Shown piece after piece: positions 58,110 to 64,000 of a stretch of DNA of 64,000 nucleotides. This DNA comes from Clostridioides mangenotii TR (GTDB taxonomy: Bacteria; Bacillota; Clostridia; Peptostreptococcales; Peptostreptococcaceae): the NCBI RefSeq assembly GCF_000498755.1, contig NZ_AXUS01000003.1, forward strand, positions 45,100 to 109,099, given 5' to 3'. The translations under genes and the position numbers were made by a program. Numbering within the stretch: the first letter of the stretch is position 1; each line of letters opens with the position of its first letter. The notes under the pieces were generated by a model. It was given only the letters and a program-made list of their open reading frames with translations, was not told the DNA's origin and did no database searches.

Positions 58110-58149
58110 AAAGCTCTAGGCATTAGTTTTTCTAATGCCTAGAGCTTTT
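58110..58149 (+). terminator. Terminator behind recombinase relic 2
   Basis: AAAAGCTCTAGGCATTAG pairs with CTAATGCCTAGAGCTTTT, an 18-bp perfect stem. Confidence 0.85.
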
Positions 58150-58318
58150 ACTGGCGGGAATGAGTGGGAGCGTTTTTAAAATGCTTTTATTTACATTATA
58201 TTGATGTTTCAATGTTTTTATTAGTAAATTCCGTATTTTTCACAAACAAAATAATGACATTATTTTATTATAGAACCAAATTAGAACCAAATTATTTATA
58301 AAGTATAGCAAATAAAAA

Positions 58319-58335
58319 ACCTAGAAACTCTAGGT
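58319..58335 (-). terminator. Terminator downstream of cspC
   Basis: Minus-strand ACCTAGA-N3-TCTAGGT followed by TTTTTT, about 260 bp past the cspC stop. The rest of 58150-58598 shows no gene, only an 11-bp tandem repeat (AGAACCAAATT twice, near 58271). Confidence 0.65.
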
Positions 58336-58598
58336 CTTATATTTTTTTAGATTATTTTATTGAGACATGCACATTTTAAAATTATTATGCATACACTTTA
58401 TTACACAAGTGAATTACAAGCGCAGCGTTCTTAAACTTCCTTTAAGATGTCATAAACGTTAAATGTAATCGATTAAAGTTACCTTGAGGGAAATCTGTTT
58501 ATTTTGATTTCTCTATTTTTTACTTAAATTTAATTAAAGTTCATTATTCTTACATAAAAAAACTATCTATAATTAAGCAGGTAATTTTAAATAATGTT

Positions 58599-60272
58599 TT
58601 ATAAACTATCAGAGATTATTTGAATAGTCCTTCTGAAATCGACTAAACCATATCCTTGAGAATCGTTAGGATATTCATATAATTCATTTCTTGTTGCACC
58701 TATCATTAAATATGTTTTTAAAACTTGTGAATATAACAATAATTTTGGGTATCTACTTTGTCGACTTATATACTCCATTAACAGCGCTAGCATACCTGAT
58801 GTTACAGAACTGCTAATACCGGTCCCTGTACCTGATCTATAGCCATTGCCGTAAGTTGATATAATATTAACGCCGGGAGCTACGAAATCAGGTTTCGTAG
58901 AGACACCCTTAGTAGGTCCCTTTGATGAACCAATCCATATACTATCATATCTATTGTCATAAGCACCTACAGTAATTATATTCTCACCAGTTCCAAATGA
59001 AGTTATAGTTGAAAATGAACTCGTATCTATGAATCCATCATTAATACCTATGAGATTACTGTTTGGTAGATAAACATGGTATTCTCCATTTAGGAATACA
59101 TCTGGCCTAACTCTAAGGGTCCAAGCTCCTGGTTTCATATTTCTGAGGTTTATTTCAAATAATTGTGATCCTGTAGGTGTCCAAGGATAGAAGTATCTCA
59201 TTCTATATGTTGTGTTTTCTAAATTGAAAACTCCTATGTACTCATAGTAATCTGGTGCATAAGGTGCTGTATAACTAACTTCCCCTGATGGCGAAATGAT
59301 AGTTGCAATTATTCTATCTAAATCACTCCCCTCAAGATAAATATCTAAATTTTGACCATTACCATATTCAATAATAATATCATTTATATCCATCTGATTT
59401 CTAAATTTACCAGCATAATGTATATAAGTATTTCTTTGATTGCCTGCACCACTTACTACAACAACTCCTGGATATTCTAATTCAGTAAATGTGTTTAGTA
59501 ATGTTATAAATCCCAATGAAGATCTTTGCCCAACAGTTAAATTTATTATGAGAGATTTTTCCTCCATAAGTGCAATGTTTATAGCATATGAAAACGCCGC
59601 CAAAAAATCAGTAGTTGTATAATTACGCTTTTCTACATAATACCTTCCGGGATATGATTTTAATTTTACAACAATTAAATCAGGTCCTTCTGCTATTCCT
59701 TTGTAGTTAGAGTTTATCCTTCCGCTACCTACTGTAATTCCAGCAGCCATCGTACCTGTTCCCACATCATCTCTACTTAAACTTCCATCATTTCTTGCTA
59801 TAGCGGCGTTTAACTCTTCTCTTGTAAATTCACTACCAAACAAATATCCTTCTGGAGGGGGATTTATAGTCCCTTCTTGATCCCATAACTTTAATATTTT
59901 ACTTGATCCATCATCTCTAATTAAATCAGGATGTAAATAATCGACTCCTGAATCTATTATTGCAATAAGAACTCCTCTTCCTGTAATATCATTGTAAACA
60001 TTTTTATAAATATAATCCACTCCAGTGATACTTCTTGCCCCATCACCAGCCTCAACATAATTTGTTAAATCTATCATAGAACTCATTGGATCAGATTCAC
60101 TATACCAAGAAACCTCATATATACTTCTTAAAATATTTGAGTTGAAATCTAATGGTGTGTATAGGACAGCAAGCCTTTCATTTAATATAATAAAGTTATT
60201 TAAACCTCTCTCTCTAAGGGCAGATCCTATGTCTGAACCTTCTTGATATACAATGTAAAATGATTTTTCCAT
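58599..60272 (-). CDS. cspC: CspC germination pseudoprotease
   Basis: A 557-residue subtilisin-family protein. Of the triad only Asp107 (IDSGVDYLH) remains. The His position is Thr172 (VGTGTMAAG) and the Ser position is Gly485 (GTGISSSVTSG), the same substitutions known in C. difficile CspC, which regulates bile-salt-triggered germination. The oxyanion Asn (SGAGNQ) is kept. RBS AGGAGG; 9 bp downstream of cspA, so one operon. Confidence 0.9.
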   Translation of the reverse strand: MEKSFYIVYQEGSDIGSALRERGLNNFIILNERLAVLYTPLDFNSNILRSIYEVSWYSESDPMSSMIDLTNYVEAGDGARSITGVDYIYKNVYNDITGRGVLIAIIDSGVDYLHPDLIRDDGSSKILKLWDQEGTINPPPEGYLFGSEFTREELNAAIARNDGSLSRDDVGTGTMAAGITVGSGRINSNYKGIAEGPDLIVVKLKSYPGRYYVEKRNYTTTDFLAAFSYAINIALMEEKSLIINLTVGQRSSLGFITLLNTFTELEYPGVVVVSGAGNQRNTYIHYAGKFRNQMDINDIIIEYGNGQNLDIYLEGSDLDRIIATIISPSGEVSYTAPYAPDYYEYIGVFNLENTTYRMRYFYPWTPTGSQLFEINLRNMKPGAWTLRVRPDVFLNGEYHVYLPNSNLIGINDGFIDTSSFSTITSFGTGENIITVGAYDNRYDSIWIGSSKGPTKGVSTKPDFVAPGVNIISTYGNGYRSGTGTGISSSVTSGMLALLMEYISRQSRYPKLLLYSQVLKTYLMIGATRNELYEYPNDSQGYGLVDFRRTIQIISDSL

Positions 60273-60281
60273 ATTTACCTC

Positions 60282-61964
60282 CTATCTAAAAAAATCAAAC
60301 ATTCTTCTAACATCTAAAACTCCATATCCATAACTATAATTGGGATAAACAATATTTGTAGCTCGATCAGCACCCAATTTTATAAATGTTTTAAAATTAG
60401 ATAGATATGCTTGATTATAGTAGTTTCCATCCACAAATGTATACTGAAAATACAATGCTGCAGCTCCTGAAACATGTGCTGCCGATGCTCCTGTACCTGT
60501 TATAGTGCCATACGTATTGCCAGGATAAGGAGCAATAATATTTACACCTGGAGCGATGATATCTGGTTTTGCCCAATTTTGAATAGTAGGACCTCTTGAA
60601 GAACTATTCCATAAACTCCTGTTGAATGAATTATATGCACCTACGGTTATAATTTCTTCTAAAATTGCTGGGTAATTTATGGTATAAGATGGGTTGGAGT
60701 TTCTAAATCTTGTTCCGCTATTTATAAAGATTCTATTTGGTAAGTATATATTATATCTCCCATTAATTATATTAATTCCAGTTATTCTTATTGTCCAAAT
60801 ACCACGTACAACATTTCGTAAATATATTTGAATAAATTGTTGGCCTGAAACGGTTGTAGGATATCTCGAAGTTATTCTATAAGAGGTTCCCTCTAAATCA
60901 AGTAGCCCACTAACTTCAAGATAGTTAGAGTACGCACTTACCCTCCTGGTACTTTCACCTGAGGGAGAAACAACTTCCATCTCTATTAAATCTGGCCTTT
61001 GCACCCACAGGTCTAATGTTAGTTCTTTTTCATCTTCACTTAGCTCAAACTCCACATTGGCTGTATCTCTATTAAACTGTAGTCTTCCTGTTGTATGTGT
61101 TTGTGTATCGCCCTCATCTCCTGCTCCAGCAACCTCACAATATCCCCTATTGTAGTATCTTGACGTATTTGTGTTAGTTAACCCCAAGAGATTGTTACTT
61201 CCATAAGAAACATTTATTACTACAGGCATATTTAGTTGTCGGGCTTTTCCATATGCATACTCTGTTGCTGCATCCAACATCGCATTATTATAGTAACCTT
61301 CTAAAGTTCCAAGTTTTATAATAATCAAATCAGCTTCATATGCAACACCTGCATATTCAGGATTTACATTTCCCATACCAGCACATATACCACTTATCAT
61401 TGTTCCTCTTCCTATTTCATCTTGAGACAAACTAGGGTCATTGTTCTGTATGGCTCTATTAATATCTTCCCTTGTATACTCTGTCCCAAAATAAAATCCT
61501 TCTGGAGGTATACCATCTTTTGTCTGGTCCCATAAATATAGTATTTTAGATGTTCCATCGGGATGTATAAAATCACGATGTAAATAATCTATACCACTAT
61601 CTGCAACTGCTATTATTACACCTCTACCAGTTATAGATATATTAGGGTTGTTTTTAAAATAGTTAACACCTATTTCCTCAGTTGCAACGATACCATTTTC
61701 AACGCCTTGACTAACTTGAGATAGTGGAGCCATTCTTACAGTTCTTTCAACATTTACAACTGATGGCAATTTTAATATATCTTCAAGTCCTTGTGAATAA
61801 GTTTCTTCACTTAATCGCAAAATTCCTATATTATTAGTTAATCTCATGAAATCATACGGATAGCCAGCAGATTCAAACTCATAAAAAAAATTAGGTAAAA
61901 ATGTTACTGTTAAGTCATAAATAATATTATTTCCATCTAATCTATAATCGTTACCATTGGGCAT
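60282..61964 (-). CDS. cspA: CspA-like germination pseudoprotease, free-standing
   Basis: A 560-residue subtilisin-family protein with an N-terminal prodomain-like region (1-85). Asp122 (ADSGIDYLH) is present, but the His position is Arg186 (IGRGTMISG) and the Ser position Gly492 (GTGASAAHVSG); the oxyanion Asn is Asp (AGAGDEG). It is therefore inactive. In C. difficile the CspA pseudoprotease is the C-terminal half of a CspBA fusion; here it has its own start and RBS (AAGGAG), and no CspB lies upstream. Confidence 0.85.
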   Translation of the reverse strand: MPNGNDYRLDGNNIIYDLTVTFLPNFFYEFESAGYPYDFMRLTNNIGILRLSEETYSQGLEDILKLPSVVNVERTVRMAPLSQVSQGVENGIVATEEIGVNYFKNNPNISITGRGVIIAVADSGIDYLHRDFIHPDGTSKILYLWDQTKDGIPPEGFYFGTEYTREDINRAIQNNDPSLSQDEIGRGTMISGICAGMGNVNPEYAGVAYEADLIIIKLGTLEGYYNNAMLDAATEYAYGKARQLNMPVVINVSYGSNNLLGLTNTNTSRYYNRGYCEVAGAGDEGDTQTHTTGRLQFNRDTANVEFELSEDEKELTLDLWVQRPDLIEMEVVSPSGESTRRVSAYSNYLEVSGLLDLEGTSYRITSRYPTTVSGQQFIQIYLRNVVRGIWTIRITGINIINGRYNIYLPNRIFINSGTRFRNSNPSYTINYPAILEEIITVGAYNSFNRSLWNSSSRGPTIQNWAKPDIIAPGVNIIAPYPGNTYGTITGTGASAAHVSGAAALYFQYTFVDGNYYNQAYLSNFKTFIKLGADRATNIVYPNYSYGYGVLDVRRMFDFFR

Positions 61965-62086
61965 AACAACAACTCCTTATTTGACTGTAGTTATTTTTAG
62001 CATTTTGTATTAAATCTATTATCATTATATTTTCTACTTAGATAGCGTATTCACTTAATAAAAGAAAATATATTTATAAATGATAT

Positions 62087-62344
62087 TTACATTTGATTAT
62101 TTATATATTGTTGGAATAAAATGATCGCTTTAGGATTTATATGTGACAATTCTGTATCAACAAGAGAAATTCCTCTTTGAACTGCATAATGTCTGAATCT
62201 GTATTTTAAATTATCTATAGTTACATCTATTTTCTCATGTCTTTGCATATCCACAAAAAGTTTATCAAATGACATTTGTACATAATTAGAGTTGGATAAA
62301 TTACAAGCAGGCATACCAAGTCTTCTGACTGGCCCTCTTTGTAA
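62087..62344 (-). pseudogene. Possible Y-family DNA polymerase C-terminal remnant
   Basis: The open frame reads GPVRRLGMPACNLSNSN, then QMSFD and HEKIDVTIDNLKYRF. This recalls the little-finger/C-terminal part of UvrX/UmuC-type polymerases (PVRxLG ... QLSLF ... IDxLRxRFG). An in-frame TGA closes it upstream. The identification is tentative. Confidence 0.35.
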
Positions 62345-62565
62345 TCATCATTACGTATTTCAGTTAATAAATCTTTGAGTTGAAATCGTATGAGGAAGCC
62401 TTAGAGCTACGCGTTTATCATAGCTTCAAAACTAACGACTTAGCTATACTTGGTTGGTTTATACTGTTCTAACAGTAAACTATAGATTATTTTACTGAAA
62501 CGAAACCAGTTTCTAACTATATAAAAAAGTGATATACTAGACTGTAGAAAAGAGTTGATGTTCAA

Positions 62566-63266
62566 ATGAAATTTGCTTTCCATGAAAAACGATCTGTAGG
62601 TCTTTTATTAACCTTTATTGGTGGAATGATGGATAGCTACACGTATATCAGTTATGGTGTTTTTTCTTGTGCTCAGACAGGGAATATCATATTAGCCATC
62701 ATTGACTCATATGACGAAAAATGGGACTTAGTTGGTAAGAAATTACTATCAACATGTTTTTTTTCCTAGGAATAATATTATCTAAATTTATAATTGATTA
62801 TTTTAAGAAAAAAGAAGTACATTTTTGGCGGTTATATTTATTGTATTTTGAAGCTTTCTTCTTTATCATAATAAGTTTGAATTTTTTGCAATCTTATCCA
62901 ACATTGGTTACCATAATGATTGTATTTACAACGTCAGTGCAATGGGGATCTTTTGACAAAATTAACGGGTTAGGTTATACCAACGTATTTACCACGGGAA
63001 ATTTAAAAGGTGTAGTGGTAAATCTTTATGATTTTTGTATAACAAGAGATGCGAATGCAAAATCACGATTTATACATTATTTTTTAGTTGTTACTGCTTT
63101 TATTTTAGGTGCAATCATTTCTGTATTTTTTTACCGCTTGATAGGAAGAAAAACGCTGTTGATTATTGGCGGACTATTCTTTTATTTAGCAGTATCACAA
63201 ACCGTTCATGTCTGGCACTCTATAAAAACAACTATTTTAAACAGTGATTCCAATAAAATCCAGTGA
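62566..63266 (+). CDS. DUF1275 (YoaK) membrane protein, frame broken in a T8 run
   Basis: A polytopic membrane protein. The start has GLLLTFIGGMMDSYTYI and CAQTGNIILAI, the DUF1275 signature. The frame stops at 62766-62768 just after a T8 run (62757-62764). One extra T would restore it into FFFLGIILSKFIIDYF and onward through GYTNVFTTGNLKGVVV to the normal end (about 233 residues). The promoter area has TATACT and a dyad GAAAC-N7-GTTTC. Confidence 0.82.
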
Positions 63267-63292
63267 TTTCACGATTGTATCGGTATCAGTAT

Positions 63293-63325
63293 AAAACCAA
63301 CGTAAAAATATACGTTGGTTTTTTC
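63293..63325 (+). terminator. Terminator after the DUF1275 gene
   Basis: AAAACCAACGTA pairs with TACGTTGGTTTT, followed by TTC and more T. Confidence 0.9.
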
Positions 63326-63587
63326 TTTTTGCGCAGGAGATTTTAGGGAGAGCCTTTAGAATATTCCATGAAATTCTACCATATTAAATCAAAGTGTTAG
63401 ACTTGTCTGATATACCCTTTTGTTTGTTTTGTTAATAAATATGAAACATACAGTAGTAAAATATATTAGTTAGATTTTTCCATGCACTACAATTTCCATT
63501 CAATTAAAACTTCAATCATGCTTATAAACTTATTACATATTATATTATTATTGGTTTGATTCCTTTTTCTTCGAGTATATCCATACT

Positions 63588-63749
63588 ATTACAAGAGAGC
63601 AAATACAAGAAATATATTTTCCCCAAATACATCAGTATAAACTTTTCAGTATAATATCTGATGAATTAAATCACGGAACTTTACTTAATTATGTGTATTC
63701 AAAATTAATACGCATTGAAAATGAGCAAAATTTTAATAAATTTCTATAA
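63588..63749 (+). pseudogene. Ferritin-like gene remnant, copy 3
   Basis: Reads EIYFPQIHQYKLFSIISDEL, then NHGTLLNYVYSKL to a stop. The IISDELNH block aligns with helix 4 of the two intact ferritin-like proteins. The 40 bp in front (from about 63551) resemble the leader of copy 2 near 56700-56730, so most of the gene was removed by internal deletion. Confidence 0.65.
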
Positions 63750-63773
63750 TTTAAATTATATGTTGTATAACAT

Positions 63774-64000
63774 ATGGTATCTATGGGTAAAAAAAAGCGC
63801 AGGATATAGATTTTTGGACTTTGGATGAATTTAAACATTTTATAAACACAATAGGTAAACCTGATGTTAAATTAGCTTTTAATATACTATTTTGGAGTGG
63901 AATTAGAATAGGTGAGTTAATGGCTCTTACTCCGGCAGATATCGACACAAAAAAAGCCTTAATAGATATTAACAAAACATACACGAAGATAAACAACGAA
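63774..64000 (+). CDS. Tyrosine recombinase/integrase, 5'-truncated, frameshifted, runs off the window
   Basis: Short start MVSMGKKK, then a frame break in an A8 run (63789-63796). The shifted frame reads AQDIDFWTLDEFKHFINTIG and NILFWSGIRIGELMALTPAD, the core-binding to catalytic transition of phage/ICE integrases, with the catalytic Arg in GIRIGE. The N-terminal arm-binding domain is missing. The gene continues past 64000. Confidence 0.75.

Noticed and set aside
54580..58598. CRISPR array or regular tandem repeat array in the debris region
   Set aside because: The repeats are few, irregularly spaced and inverted; no repeat-spacer pattern exists.
63781..63996. Leftward 71-residue ORF at the window end
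   Set aside because: It is antisense to a clear integrase core on the plus strand.

Overview
The window is an AT-rich Firmicutes chromosome segment. Gene content and order point to the class Clostridia, family Peptostreptococcaceae, close to Clostridioides difficile. Supporting signs are sporulation genes (spoIIP, gpr, yqfC/yqfD, Csp germination proteins), a paired pyruvate phosphate dikinase and its regulatory protein, AgrD/AgrC-type quorum sensing, many TTG/GTG starts behind strong AGGAGG sites, and CspA/CspC pseudoproteases. This assignment is inferred from gene families, not from a database search.

Layout. Positions 1-2.7 kb hold a topoisomerase-type zinc-ribbon C-terminus, a double zinc-ribbon protein and an AraC regulator next to a transglutaminase-like protein. 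Positions 2.9-7.1 kb hold ccpN-ppsR-ppdK. Positions 8.4-26.7 kb are a long leftward housekeeping run: glyQ-glyS, a DUF4342 protein, recO-yqzL-mgtE-era-cdd-dgkA/PAP2-ybeY-phoH-yqfD-yqfC, hpf, tspO, yqeY-rpsU, hinT, mtaB-rsmE-prmA and a ROK kinase. Positions 26.9-33.1 kb carry the class I heat-shock operon hrcA-grpE-dnaK-dnaJ behind a perfect CIRCE, followed by hemW. Positions 33.2-35.3 kb carry an agr-like pocket: agrC, a decayed agrC fragment and agrD, with no agrB or agrA. Positions 35.3-49.4 kb are again core: cca, lepA, spoIIP, gpr, rpsT, holA, a ComEC channel lacking its hydrolase domain, an ECF S component, two GNAT-like proteins, a separate ComEC-like hydrolase lipoprotein, and tcdA.

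Positions 49.5-64 kb are accessory. They contain a divergent pair of probable surface proteins, two tiny coupled ORFs and a DrrAB-type ABC exporter. The exporter lies behind a CsoR-type operator and a decayed copZ. Next come two near-identical ferritin-like genes embedded in debris (tyrosine recombinase fragments, orphan terminators, roughly 215-bp inverted repeats), then the germination pseudoproteases cspA and cspC without an adjacent cspB. The window closes with a frameshifted DUF1275 membrane protein, a third ferritin-like remnant and an integrase that runs off the end.

Several reading frames (glyQ, yqfD, an MBL hydrolase, DUF1275 and the terminal integrase) are each broken by one single-base indel, several in homopolymers. 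Because glyQ is normally essential, at least part of this pattern is probably sequencing error rather than biology. The genuinely decayed genes (the agrC relic, the copZ relic and the recombinase fragments) show multiple lesions.
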